The notes: a model not told the origin generated them from the sequence alone. Numbered from the stretch's first letter, positions 1-8,631 are shown. The stretch is 64,000 nucleotides of DNA from Actinotalea sp. Marseille-Q4924 (GCF_916618755.1 NZ_CAKAKB010000004.1:310001-374000), one strand, 5' to 3'. Program-made: numbers and translations.

Positions 1-668
1 CTTCCACGCGGCCGGTCGCCGGGCACCTGGCGGCGGCAGAGATCGTGCGCCTGGCGCACGAGCGACCCGGTGAGCTGACCCTCGTCGCCGTGGGCCCGCT
101 GACGAACCTGGGCCTCGCCCTTCTCATGGATCCGGAGCTGCCGCAGCTCGTGCAGCGCGTCGTCATCATGGGCGGCGCCGTGAACACGGCCGGCAACGCG
201 TCGGCGGTGGCCGAGGCCAACGTCTGGCACGACCCGGAGGCCGCCCAGCTCGTCGTCGAGACGCCGTGGGACCTGACGGTCGTCGGGCTGGAGATCACGA
301 TGCTCACCGCGATGCCGACGTCGGCGATCGCGCGCATCGAGACGTCGCAGGACCCGCGCGCCCGGCTGATCGCCGCGGTGTTCCAGCACTACCTGGGCGT
401 GTACGCGCCCATCATCGGCGAGCGGACCTGCGTGCTGCACGACCCGCTGGCGATGGCGCTGGCGCTGGAGCCGGGCATGGCGACCTACCGCCTCGCGCGG
501 GCGGGCGTCGAGCTGCGCGGGGAGCTGTCGCGCGGCCAGCTGGTCGCGGATCTGCGCAACTTCGACCCCGACCCGACGGACCCGCGCGAGCCGGGCGTCG
601 TCCGGCTGGTCGACGAGCTCGACGTCGACCGGTTCCACGAGAGCTTCCTGCGCGCGCTCGGCGCGTGA
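1..668 (+). CDS. nucleoside hydrolase (first of four), 5' end cut
   Basis: C-terminal part of an inosine-uridine-preferring nucleoside hydrolase, which splits ribonucleosides into base and ribose in the cytoplasm. The reading frame is open from position 3, so the true start lies left of the window. Visible family features are the GPLTNL loop, the MGG segment, AEANVWHDPEAA, and the C-terminal HDPLAMA element that carries the catalytic His and a calcium-binding Asp. The N-terminal DxDxxxDD metal site is missing only because of truncation. The sequence resembles the third hydrolase (1701) most closely. A 76-bp spacer separates it from the next gene, the only real gap in this gene row. Family assignment is firm; the preferred nucleoside is not readable. 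Confidence 0.93.
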   Translation, partial: STRPVAGHLAAAEIVRLAHERPGELTLVAVGPLTNLGLALLMDPELPQLVQRVVIMGGAVNTAGNASAVAEANVWHDPEAAQLVVETPWDLTVVGLEITMLTAMPTSAIARIETSQDPRARLIAAVFQHYLGVYAPIIGERTCVLHDPLAMALALEPGMATYRLARAGVELRGELSRGQLVADLRNFDPDPTDPREPGVVRLVDELDVDRFHESFLRALGA

Positions 669-744
669 GGTCCGAGCGACCGCGACTCCAGACCTGGCCC
701 GACCTGACCTGACCGGCCTGACCCGAACCCCGCCCGGAGGACCT

Positions 745-1704
745 GTGAGCACACCCACGCGCATCGTCATCGACACCGACCCGGGTATCGACGACGCTCT
801 GGCGATCATGCTCGCGCTGGCCTCCCCGGAGCTGGAGGTCCTCGCGCTGACGACGGTCGGCGGGAACACGGGGCTGGGGAACACCACCGAGAACGCGCTG
901 CGGCTGCTGCACCTGCTGGGCCGCGACGACATCCTGGTGGGCGCGGGCGCCGACGTCCCGCTGGTCCGGCGGGACTCGCGGCCGGACGAGGCGACGCACG
1001 GTGCCGACGGGCTTGGCGGCGTGCGGCTGGAGCCCGCTCCGCGCGGCGCCGACGCCCGCGGCGCCGTGGAGATGCTGGTCGACGTCATCGAGGGGTCCGA
1101 CCGGCCGGTGACGCTCGTCGCGCTCGGTCCGCTGACCAACGTCGCGGCGCTGGTGGCCGCCCGGCCCGACGTGGCCGCCCGCCTCGAGCGCATCGTGCTC
1201 ATGGGCGGCGGCGCGCGGGTGCTGGGCAACATGACCCCGGCCGCGGAGTTCAACATCTGGTTCGACCCGGAGGCGGCCGCACGCGTCTTCGCCGCGGGGG
1301 TGCCGATCACCATGGTCGGGCTCGACGTCACGCACCAGGCGACGACCGCGCCGGGCGACTGGGACGCTCTACGGACCGACGACGCCGGGCCGGTCGCGCG
1401 GGCCGTGCTCGGCATGGTGGACCACTACACGCGGTTCTACCTCGAGACGGTGGGGACGGAGCTCACGGCGCAGCACGACTCGCTCGCCGTCGCCGTCGTC
1501 GTCCGCCCGGACCTGGTGACCACGCGCCCGGCGTACGTCGACGTCGAGTACACCGGGGCGCTGACGCGCGGGATGACGGTCGTGGACCTCGACGACGTCG
1601 CGAAGCACTCCCCGACCGCCGACGTCGCCCTCGAGGTCGACGCCGCGGCGTTTGGCGAGCTGCTCGTCTCGCGGGTCGTCGAGCTGGACCGGAGCCTGCG
1701 GTGA
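745..1704 (+). CDS. nucleoside hydrolase (second)
   Basis: Complete 319-residue nucleoside hydrolase of the IUNH family, normal length. The Ca2+ site DTDPGIDDALA is at residues 10-20, followed by GPLTNVAAL, MGGGARVLGN, AEFNIWFDPEAA and QHDSLAVAV with the catalytic His-Asp pair. The GTG start is chosen because GGAGG sits six bases before it and the DTD motif then falls at the usual position. Its stop overlaps the next start as GTGA, so translation is probably coupled. It should release free base and ribose; with a pseudouridine module downstream, a pyrimidine or modified nucleoside is a reasonable but unproven substrate. Confidence 0.95.
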   Translation: MSTPTRIVIDTDPGIDDALAIMLALASPELEVLALTTVGGNTGLGNTTENALRLLHLLGRDDILVGAGADVPLVRRDSRPDEATHGADGLGGVRLEPAPRGADARGAVEMLVDVIEGSDRPVTLVALGPLTNVAALVAARPDVAARLERIVLMGGGARVLGNMTPAAEFNIWFDPEAAARVFAAGVPITMVGLDVTHQATTAPGDWDALRTDDAGPVARAVLGMVDHYTRFYLETVGTELTAQHDSLAVAVVVRPDLVTTRPAYVDVEYTGALTRGMTVVDLDDVAKHSPTADVALEVDAAAFGELLVSRVVELDRSLR

Positions 1705-2804
1705 GCCCGGGCGGCGCGGCGACGCCGCACGAACGTGCCGCCGCGAGCGTCGCGACCCACCCCGCGCCGGTGAAGATGGTCCTGGACTGCGACACCGGCG
1801 TCGACGACACCCTGGCGATCCTGTACGCCGCCCTGCACCCGGCGGTCGACCTGCTGGGCGTCGGGTCCGTGTGGGGCAACGTCGACCTGGAGACGGCCAC
1901 CCGCAACTGCCTGCACACCGTCCACCTGGCCGGGCGCCCGGACGTCCCGGTCGCGCGCGGTGCGGACCGGCCGCTGCTGCAGACGGACGCCGTCTTCGCG
2001 TACCACGTTCACGGCGACGACGGTCAGGGCAACGCGGGTACCGGTCGCGTCGTCGGAGAGCCGGTGGCCGGGTCTGCCGCCGAGCAGATGGTCCGGCTCG
2101 CGGGGGCCCACCCCGGCGAGGTCGAGATCGTGGCCGTCGGCCCGCTGACGAACGTCGCGCTCGCGCTCGGCCTGTGCCCGGAGCTGCCGTCGCTGGTCCG
2201 CGGCATCACGATCATGGGCGGGGCGGCCCTGGCCCCGGGGAACGTCACCGAGGTCGCCGAGGCGAACATCTGGTGCGACCCGGACGCCGCGGCCGCCGTG
2301 TTCCAGGCCGCCTGGACCGTCACCATGGTGGGCCTCGACGTCACGATGCTGACGACGCTCGACGACGGCCACCGCGCGCGGCTGGCCGCCGGCGGGACGC
2401 TGGGCCGGTACGTCGCGGGAATCCTCGACCACTACATCGGATACTTCGCGGCCGCGTCGTTCGGCGAGCGGCGCAGCTGCATGCACGACGCGCTCGCGGT
2501 CGCCGTCGCCGCCGGGACGCTCGTCCCCGAGGTCGCGCCGCTGGTGCGCGCCTACGTCTCGACCGAGGGGCGCACTCGCGGGCAGACGGTGTGCGACCTG
2601 CGCGGGATGTACATGGGCTACCCGGAGCAGGAGGGCGCGAGATGCCAGCCCGTCCTGCGCACCGACCCAGCCTTCGCGGACGAGGTGGTGGACCTGCTCG
2701 TCGCCGCCGGCGACGCGGCGCTGCCGGTGACGCCGGTCGACGGGCCCCCGGCCCCCGCCGCGTCGGCCGCCGGACCCGCCTCCTCCTCCCAGGAGCACGC
2801 ATGA
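1701..2804 (+). CDS. nucleoside hydrolase (third)
   Basis: A 367-residue nucleoside hydrolase, longer than usual because of a roughly 24-residue N-terminal extension and an Ala/Pro-rich tail after residue 335. The metal site reads LDCDTGVDDTLAI (Asp29, Asp31, Asp35, Asp36), and CMHDALAVAV carries the C-terminal His-Asp. The GTG start overlaps the previous stop; a later in-frame start would remove the extension, but none has a better ribosome binding site. The end overlaps the SDR gene as ATGA. Four diverged paralogues side by side suggest split substrate ranges rather than gene dosage. Confidence 0.92.
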   Translation: MSPGGAATPHERAAASVATHPAPVKMVLDCDTGVDDTLAILYAALHPAVDLLGVGSVWGNVDLETATRNCLHTVHLAGRPDVPVARGADRPLLQTDAVFAYHVHGDDGQGNAGTGRVVGEPVAGSAAEQMVRLAGAHPGEVEIVAVGPLTNVALALGLCPELPSLVRGITIMGGAALAPGNVTEVAEANIWCDPDAAAAVFQAAWTVTMVGLDVTMLTTLDDGHRARLAAGGTLGRYVAGILDHYIGYFAAASFGERRSCMHDALAVAVAAGTLVPEVAPLVRAYVSTEGRTRGQTVCDLRGMYMGYPEQEGARCQPVLRTDPAFADEVVDLLVAAGDAALPVTPVDGPPAPAASAAGPASSSQEHA

Positions 2805-3610
2805 TCGACCTCACCGGCCAGGTCGCCCTGGTCACCGGCGCCGCCCGCGGGATCGGCCGCGCGGTGGCGGAGACGCTCGCCGAGGCGGGCGCCGCCGTGG
2901 TCGTCAGCGACGTCGCCCGGCAGGTCGATGGCGTGACGTACGGGCTCGCGACGGACGACGACCTGACGGCCACGGTCGCCGCGATCGAGGCGGCCGGCGG
3001 TCGCGCGGTCGCCGTGCACGCCGACGTCCGCCGTGACGCGGACCTCGACCGGGCGGTGCGCACCGCCGTCGACGAGTTCGGCCGGCTGGACCACGTGGTG
3101 GCGAACGCGGGCATCGCGAGCTGGCCGGAGTCCACGTGGCAAGCGACGAGCGAGCAGTGGGAGACGATGATCGACGTCGTCCTCACGGGCACGTGGCGCA
3201 CGGTCAGGGCCGCCGTCCCGGCGATCCTGGCCGGCGGGCGGGGCGGGTCCATCGTCTTCATGGGGTCGACCGCCGCCGTCAAGCCGCTGCCGACCATCGG
3301 CCACTACGCCGCCGCGAAGAGCGGCCTGGTCGGGCTGCTCAAGAGCCTCGCGCTGGAGCTCGCAGGGGACAGCGTGCGGGTCAACATGGTGCACCCCGGC
3401 GGCACGGGCACGGAGATGACCCAGAACCCCGCGGCCGAGCACTGGCAGGCGACGGCGAAGGGCGTCGACGGGGCGCTCGCCCTGCCCATGCCGATCCACC
3501 GGATGGAGACGGTCGACGTCGCGCACGCGGTCCGGTGGCTGTGCTCGGACGAGGCCCGCTACCTGACCGGCACCGAGATGGTCCTCGACGCGGGCGCGAC
3601 CCTGCGATGA
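2801..3610 (+). CDS. short-chain dehydrogenase, mycofactocin-coupled type
   Basis: A 269-residue classical SDR oxidoreductase. It has the nucleotide-binding TGAARGIG (residues 13-20), NAG, the Ser of the FMGSTA strand and the YAAAK catalytic pair. The insert containing YGLATDDDLTATV between the second beta strand and the DV motif, together with GGRGGSIV and the HPGG loop, resembles the SDR group that works with mycofactocin instead of freely exchanging NAD(H). That subgroup call is from recalled family features. No mycofactocin biosynthesis gene lies in this window. ATGA overlaps couple it to both neighbours, so it probably oxidises a nucleoside- or ribose-derived alcohol, or a side product of this pathway. 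Confidence 0.88.
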   Translation: MIDLTGQVALVTGAARGIGRAVAETLAEAGAAVVVSDVARQVDGVTYGLATDDDLTATVAAIEAAGGRAVAVHADVRRDADLDRAVRTAVDEFGRLDHVVANAGIASWPESTWQATSEQWETMIDVVLTGTWRTVRAAVPAILAGGRGGSIVFMGSTAAVKPLPTIGHYAAAKSGLVGLLKSLALELAGDSVRVNMVHPGGTGTEMTQNPAAEHWQATAKGVDGALALPMPIHRMETVDVAHAVRWLCSDEARYLTGTEMVLDAGATLR

Positions 3611-4956
3611 CGGAGGGCGCACCCGGGGGCGGTCGGGAAGCCGCACGGCCCGCCGCGCGCCCGTCCCGCGTGACCCGGTGGGACGCCCTGACCGTCGGGC
3701 TGTCCGCCTCGGTCCTCGGCGGCGCGATGATCCAGGGCGGCCTCGGCGCGCTCCTCCCCTACCTGGGCCAAGACATGCCCATGACGCACACGATGGAGTC
3801 GCTGCACATCACCGGGCTGGCCACCGGCGGGCTGGTCGCGTCCGCGCTCGCGGAGCCGGCCCGCCGGCGGATCGGCCGCGGTCGGGTGCTCGTTGCGGGG
3901 GCGGCCCTGTGCGCGGTCGGGGCGGTGCTGCTCGCGGTCGCGCCGACGCCGGTGCTCAGCGCCGCGGCGATGCTCTTCGTGGGGATCGGCCTGACGAGCA
4001 CGCTCATCGCCGGTCAAGTGCTGCTCATGGTGCTGCACGGGCGCCGGCAGGGTGCGCGGATGATCGGCGAGCTCAACGTCTCCTACAGCGTCGGCGGGGT
4101 CGTCGCCGCGGCGCTGCTGCCGGTCGTGGCGGCCGGGGTGCTCGGCTGGCGCGGGTTCGCGGTCATCCCCGCCGCGCTCCTCGCGCTGGTCGTGGTGCCG
4201 CTGGTGTGGCTGGGTGTACGGCGCTCGGCGACCGACGGCGCGGTCGCCGTCCCCGCCGGGACCGGCCACGCGACCGGCCGCGCGCGGCTCACCCCGGTGA
4301 CGATGCTGCTCTGCGTCGTCGTCGAGTGGGGCTTCCTCTTCTGGCTCGCCACCCACCTGACGACCGTGGCGGGGCTGAGCACGGCCGACGCCGCGCGTGC
4401 GACGGGGGCCATGTGGCTCGCCGTGCTGGTGGGCCGGGTCGCGGGCAGCCGCCTGCTCGGGGTGCTGCGGCCGGGCCTCCTGCTGCTGGGCTCGCTCGTG
4501 CTCGCCGTCGTCGCCACGGTGGCCCTGACGCTCGTGACCACGCCCGTGGCGGCGGTGCTGACGGGCGTGCTCGCGGGCCTCTCGGCGGCGAACCTCTACG
4601 CCGGCGCCGTCGCCTACGTCATCGAGGCGGATCCCGTGCGGGCCGACGCCGCGGTCGCGCGCGGGTCCCTGCTCTCGGCCGTCGCGCTGATCGTGGCGCC
4701 GCTAGGACTGGGGGTGCTGGCCGACGGCATCGGGCTCCGGACGGCGTACGTCGCCGTCGCCGCCGTCCTGCTGACCGCCGCGTTCGTCATGCTCGCGGTC
4801 ACCTGGCCGCGGGACCGGCGGCCGGCGTCGTCGGCCGCAGCACCGGACCTCGGCCGTGCAGGGCCGCCGTCCGTCCCCGTCCCGACCCCAGCCGACGACC
4901 CTGTCGCAACTGCCGCGACCGCCCCGGTCGCGCCCGTCCCCTGCGAGGAGAAATGA
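3607..4956 (+). CDS. MFS transporter, probable nucleoside carrier
   Basis: A 449-residue Major Facilitator Superfamily protein with about twelve hydrophobic segments, in two bundles split by a polar loop near residues 205-225. The loop between TM2 and TM3 carries an Arg-rich RRRIGRGRV, the usual MFS cytoplasmic signature position. The N-terminus is polar and about 22 residues long; the C-terminal 55 residues are Ala/Pro/Thr-rich and probably disordered. It overlaps the SDR stop (ATGA) and the psuG start. As the only transporter in this operon, it most likely imports nucleosides or pseudouridine, but MFS substrate cannot be read from sequence. Confidence 0.88.
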   Translation: MTEGAPGGGREAARPAARPSRVTRWDALTVGLSASVLGGAMIQGGLGALLPYLGQDMPMTHTMESLHITGLATGGLVASALAEPARRRIGRGRVLVAGAALCAVGAVLLAVAPTPVLSAAAMLFVGIGLTSTLIAGQVLLMVLHGRRQGARMIGELNVSYSVGGVVAAALLPVVAAGVLGWRGFAVIPAALLALVVVPLVWLGVRRSATDGAVAVPAGTGHATGRARLTPVTMLLCVVVEWGFLFWLATHLTTVAGLSTADAARATGAMWLAVLVGRVAGSRLLGVLRPGLLLLGSLVLAVVATVALTLVTTPVAAVLTGVLAGLSAANLYAGAVAYVIEADPVRADAAVARGSLLSAVALIVAPLGLGVLADGIGLRTAYVAVAAVLLTAAFVMLAVTWPRDRRPASSAAAPDLGRAGPPSVPVPTPADDPVATAATAPVAPVPCEEK

Positions 4957-5873
4957 TGACCAGCCCTGTCGTCGTGTCCGAGGCCGTCGCCGACGCCCTG
5001 GCCGAGAACCGGCCCGTCGTCGCGCTGGAGTCGACGATCATCTCCCACGGCTTCCCGCGACCGCGGAACCTCGAGGTCGCGCGGTTGTTCGAGCGGACGC
5101 TCGTCGACGCCGGCGTGACGCCCGCGACGATCGCCGTGATCGACGGCGTGCCGCACGTCGGCCTGGACGACGCGCAGGTCGAGCGCATCGCGGGTGACGA
5201 GTCGGTCGTGAAGGTGTCCAGCCGCGACCTCGGGCCGGCGATGGTCGCCCGCGCAACGGGGGCGACGACGGTCGCGGCGACCGCGCTGCTCGCGCACCGC
5301 GCGGGGCTGCGGGTGTTCTCCACCGGCGGGCTCGGCGGCGTGCACCGCGGGGCGTCGCAGACCTACGACGAATCCGCGGACCTGACGATGGTCGGCCGGC
5401 TGCCCATGACCGTCGTCTCCGCGGGGGCCAAGTCGATCCTCGACATCCCGGCGACGCTGGAGCGCCTCGAGACGCTCGGCGTCACCGTCGTCGGCTACCG
5501 GACCCGGCGCTACCCGGGGTTCTACCTCGCCGACTCCGGTCACGAGATCGACTGGCAGGTCGACTCCGCGGAGGAGATCGCCGCGATCATGGCGGCGAAC
5601 GACGCCCTGGGCCTGTCCAGCGCCGTGCTCGTCGCGAACCCGCTGCCGGTGGAGAAGGAGCTGGACCGCGAGCTGCACGACCGGGTGCTCGCCGAGGGGC
5701 TCGCGGAGTCCGACCGGCGCGGGATCCACGGTAAGGAGGCGACGCCCTTCCTGCTGGCGTGGATGGTCGAGCACACCCACGGCGCGAGCCTGGAGGTGAA
5801 CGTCGACATCGCCGTGAACAACATCCGCCTGGGCGCCGAGATCGCCCGGGCGTGGGCTGGGCGGTCGGCGTGA
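4953..5873 (+). CDS. psuG: pseudouridine-5'-phosphate glycosidase
   Basis: PsuG reversibly splits the C-C glycosidic bond of pseudouridine 5'-phosphate to uracil and ribose 5-phosphate. The 306-residue length is typical. Diagnostic segments are ALESTIISHGFP (Glu26), VKVSSRDLG, the FSTGGLGGVHRG loop, SAGAKSILDIPATLE with the lysine that forms the ribose adduct, and VDIAVNNIRLGAEIA near the end. Two adjacent ATGs are possible (4953 and 4956); GAGGAG is better spaced to the second, but the first overlaps the MFS stop. The next gene is a PfkB kinase that could supply the phosphorylated substrate, the usual psuK-psuG pairing. Confidence 0.95.
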   Translation: MMTSPVVVSEAVADALAENRPVVALESTIISHGFPRPRNLEVARLFERTLVDAGVTPATIAVIDGVPHVGLDDAQVERIAGDESVVKVSSRDLGPAMVARATGATTVAATALLAHRAGLRVFSTGGLGGVHRGASQTYDESADLTMVGRLPMTVVSAGAKSILDIPATLERLETLGVTVVGYRTRRYPGFYLADSGHEIDWQVDSAEEIAAIMAANDALGLSSAVLVANPLPVEKELDRELHDRVLAEGLAESDRRGIHGKEATPFLLAWMVEHTHGASLEVNVDIAVNNIRLGAEIARAWAGRSA

Positions 5874-6847
5874 GCGACCGGTCCGGCGGGCGCGGCGGGC
5901 GCGTGGTCGTCGTCGGCGACGTGATCGACGACGTCGTCGTCCGGCCGGAGGGCCCGGTGACGCACGACTCGGACACGCGAGCCCAGATCGTGCGCCGCGA
6001 GGGCGGGTCGGCCGCGAACATGGCGTGCTGGCTGGCCACCACCGGGGTGCCGGTGACGTTCGTGGGGCGGGTCGGGGCGGCCGACGTCGAGCGGCACACC
6101 GCGGCGCTGCAGGCGTTCGGCGTCGACGCGCTGCTCGTCGGGGACGCCGAGCAGGAGACCGGGCGGATCATCATCCTGCTCGACGACGACGGCGCCCGGA
6201 CCATGTTCACCGACCGCGGCGCGAACCTGGGGCTGCTGCCCCAGGACGTGCCGGCCGGGCTCGTGGAGGGTGCGGCGCTGCTGCACCTGTCGGGGTACTC
6301 GTTGGTCGAGCCCGGGGTGCGCAGTACGGCTGTCGCCCTGCTGGCGCGGGCGCGGGAGGCGGGCGTGCCGGTCTCGGTGGACCCGAGCTCGGCGTCGTTC
6401 CTGCGGGAGGTCGGCGCCGCGAGCTTCCTGGCGTGGACCGCCGGGTCGGCGCTGTGCTTCCCGAACTCCGACGAGGCCCGCGTGCTCACGGGCGCCGACA
6501 CGGCCGAGGAGGCCGCCGTCGCGCTGAGCCGGTCCTACGGCCTGGTGGCCGTGACCTGCGGCGCCCACGGCGCCGTCGTCGCCGCCGGGGGGCTGGTGCT
6601 GGGCACGGTCGCGCCCGAGCCGGTGCAGACGGTGGACAGCACCGGTGCGGGCGACGCGTTCTGCGCCGGCTTCGTCGGAGCGTGGGTGTCGAGCGACCCC
6701 GGTGGCCTCGTGGCCGGGGAGGCGGGCGCCCGGCTGGCGCGCGACGCCGTCGGCCGGATGGGCGCGCGCCCTCCCCGGTCCGCGGACCGCCCGACCGACG
6801 ACTTCCCAAGAGTCCCCACCCCGTCCCAGCACAGGAGGCCCGCATGA
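5870..6847 (+). CDS. PfkB-family sugar/nucleoside kinase, probable pseudouridine kinase
   Basis: A 325-residue ribokinase/PfkB kinase. It has the N-terminal GGSAANMA (sugar-binding GG motif), the NSDEA region and the ATP/anion-hole signature DSTGAGDAFCAGF with the catalytic Asp. The GTG start overlaps the psuG stop as GTGA. Position beside psuG makes pseudouridine kinase (PsuK) the first choice; phosphorylating free ribose released by the nucleoside hydrolases is the alternative, since both are PfkB enzymes. The C-terminal 35 residues are Arg/Pro-rich and look unstructured. Confidence 0.88.
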   Translation: MSDRSGGRGGRVVVVGDVIDDVVVRPEGPVTHDSDTRAQIVRREGGSAANMACWLATTGVPVTFVGRVGAADVERHTAALQAFGVDALLVGDAEQETGRIIILLDDDGARTMFTDRGANLGLLPQDVPAGLVEGAALLHLSGYSLVEPGVRSTAVALLARAREAGVPVSVDPSSASFLREVGAASFLAWTAGSALCFPNSDEARVLTGADTAEEAAVALSRSYGLVAVTCGAHGAVVAAGGLVLGTVAPEPVQTVDSTGAGDAFCAGFVGAWVSSDPGGLVAGEAGARLARDAVGRMGARPPRSADRPTDDFPRVPTPSQHRRPA

Positions 6848-7797
6848 TCCCCATGGTCATCGACACCGACACCGCGTCCGACGACGCCGTCGCGCTCGTA
6901 CTCGCCCTGACCGACCCTCGGGTCGACGTCCGGGCGATCACGGTGGTGGCGGGCAACGTCCCGATGGAGATGGGCGTGCAGAACGCGCTGTACACGGTGC
7001 AGCTCTGCGGGGCGGACGTGCCCGTCCACGTGGGGGCGGACCGGCCCCTGGTACGTGAGCACGTGTTCGCGCACGAGGTGCACGGCCAGGACGGCATGGG
7101 CGACGTGGGACTGGCCCTGACGGGCCGTGAGCCCGCAGAGGGTCACGGCGTGGACGTGCTCATCGAGATGGCGCGGCAGCACCCCGGTGAGCTGACGCTC
7201 GTGACGTTGGGGCCGCTGACGAATCTCGCCCTCGCGCTGCGCAAGGCGCCCGACATCGCGGGGCTGTACAAGCGCGTGGTCATGATGATCGGCGCGGCGG
7301 ACGGGCTGGGGAACGTCACGCCGGCCGCGGAGTTCAACGCGTACGTGGACCCGGAGGCGGCGGACATCGTGTTCCGGTCCGGGATGCCGCTGGAGATGGT
7401 CGGCTGGGACGCTTCCCGCCAGGACGCGGTGCTGAGCTCCGCCGACTCCGACGCGCTCGCGGCGCGAGGGCCGCTCGGGGAGTTCGCCATGGTGATCCAG
7501 CGGCAGCTGTGGGAGTTCTGCCGCGAGGTCACGAACGTCGACGGCATCGACATGCCCGACCCCGTGACCATGGCCGTGGCGATCGAGCCGGGCGTCGCGA
7601 CAGAGGCGGCGGACCGGTACGTCGTTGTGGAGACGCGCGGCCAGCACACGTCGGGCGCGACGGTCGTGGACCACCTCGGGGTGACGGGTAACGAGCCGAA
7701 CGTGCGCGTCGTGACACACGCGGACCGAGACCGGTTCCTCGCGATGCTGCATGAGGCGTGCGGGCAGGCGGCGGCGGTGGTGGGTGGCGCGCGATGA
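6844..7797 (+). CDS. nucleoside hydrolase (fourth, variant active site)
   Basis: A 317-residue nucleoside hydrolase, last gene of the coupled operon (ATGA with the kinase). The Ca2+ site DTDTASDDAVAL is intact at residues 7-18, and GPLTNLALAL, AEFNAYVDPEAA and EMVGWD follow. At the C-terminal site the usual His-Asp-Pro becomes MPDPVTMAV, so a Pro occupies the position of the catalytic His while the metal-binding Asp stays. This marks a subgroup different from the other three and possibly a different nucleoside or leaving-group mechanism. No terminator is obvious after the stop. Confidence 0.93.
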   Translation: MIPMVIDTDTASDDAVALVLALTDPRVDVRAITVVAGNVPMEMGVQNALYTVQLCGADVPVHVGADRPLVREHVFAHEVHGQDGMGDVGLALTGREPAEGHGVDVLIEMARQHPGELTLVTLGPLTNLALALRKAPDIAGLYKRVVMMIGAADGLGNVTPAAEFNAYVDPEAADIVFRSGMPLEMVGWDASRQDAVLSSADSDALAARGPLGEFAMVIQRQLWEFCREVTNVDGIDMPDPVTMAVAIEPGVATEAADRYVVVETRGQHTSGATVVDHLGVTGNEPNVRVVTHADRDRFLAMLHEACGQAAAVVGGAR

Positions 7798-8313
7798 CCT
7801 TCGGCCGGACGGCGGTTGTCGGGCTGCCTGGGAGGCCGGGCGCGACTGACGGCACCGGCTGGGTCGTCGACAGCACCGTCCAGCCGTCTCCTGCGCCCCC
7901 GCTCGGGTACTTCAGTGGATGGAGCAGCCGCCTCCCGGAAGTACCACAGCATCTCCGCTCATCTGGACGCGGACCGGGCCTGGCGTGGTCAGCGCGTGGT
8001 CAGCACGCACGCCGGAACGGGGTCACCACGCGAACTACCCGCATGTAGTTCCGCAGGTCAGCGCGTTGTGGCTCGACCAAGATCGAACTCCTAAAGCGGG
8101 TGTCGCAAGCCGGGTCCGGCGAAGCTCACAGGCAGCGTCTTCGCTCTGATTTGCCTCCTGCGCCTCCGGCCGACCGAACGTGGTCGGAGCCAGTCCGTTG
8201 ACGAGCGGCCCGCCCGGCTGCCCAGACCGGAGTCATCGTGGGCGAGCATCCGACGGCAAGGGGCCGATGGCTGATGGAGTGCTTCGCTGACCCGTCCGGC
8301 TGGGCAGCCGGCA
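7798..8313. other. gene-free stretch with short repeats
   Basis: About 516 bp between the nucleoside operon and the XRE gene without a convincing coding region. It holds an 11-bp direct repeat GGTCAGCGCGT at 7987-7997 and 8056-8066, a 7-bp inverted repeat GAACTAC/GTAGTTC around a six-base loop at 8032-8051, and near 8090 a short string (CTCCTAAAGCGGGTGTCGC) that resembles the anticodon-loop-to-variable-loop part of an actinobacterial tRNA-Arg(CCT). The rest of a tRNA is absent. It could be a decayed integration site or just non-coding DNA. Confidence 0.4.
8296..8311 (-). terminator. hairpin after the XRE gene
   Basis: CCGGCT and AGCCGG flank a four-base loop directly downstream of the XRE stop codon at 8314. 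There is no clear T tract, so this may be only a pausing or stabilising hairpin. Confidence 0.35.
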
Positions 8314-8616
8314 CTAGCGCGGGGCCGGCCGCCCGGCGAGGGAGTCGCGGGAGTCGTCCGCATCGGAGCCGGACACGTGAGTGATCTCCGCCCAGACCCC
8401 GTCGAGCGAGAGGCCGAGGGCTGCGGCGACCGATGCGACGGTGGCGAACGCCGGGGTGGCGATCCGGCCCGACTCGATCTTGCGGAGAGTTTCGGGTGAC
8501 ACCTGGGCGGAAAACGCGACGTCCACCATCGACCTGTCGCCCCGTGCTCGACGCAGGAGCATGCCGAGGCGTCGACCTCGGGCGACCTCAGCAGGCGTCA
8601 ACGGCAACCGAACCAT
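8314..8616 (-). CDS. XRE-family helix-turn-helix regulator
   Basis: A 100-residue DNA-binding protein. The HTH_3-type fold spans about residues 12-78, with LRRARGDRSMVDVAFSAQ as helices 1-2 and SPETLRKIESGRIATP as the recognition region. The start MVRLPLTP at 8616 is chosen because translation further upstream would cover the operator-like repeats and adds no conserved sequence. It faces away from the methionine aminopeptidase gene across 73 bp. This short regulator probably represses its own promoter and the divergent peptidase gene. No sensor domain is visible. Confidence 0.85.
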   Translation of the reverse strand: MVRLPLTPAEVARGRRLGMLLRRARGDRSMVDVAFSAQVSPETLRKIESGRIATPAFATVASVAAALGLSLDGVWAEITHVSGSDADDSRDSLAGRPAPR

Positions 8617-8631
8617 GCTCGGATGATAGTA

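Noticed and set aside
4953-4958. Two possible psuG start codons as evidence of a frameshift
   Set aside because: Both are in the same frame, three bases apart; this is ordinary start ambiguity.
8060-8125. tRNA gene near 8090
   Set aside because: Only the 3' side of an anticodon arm looks tRNA-like. The acceptor, D and T arms cannot be formed.
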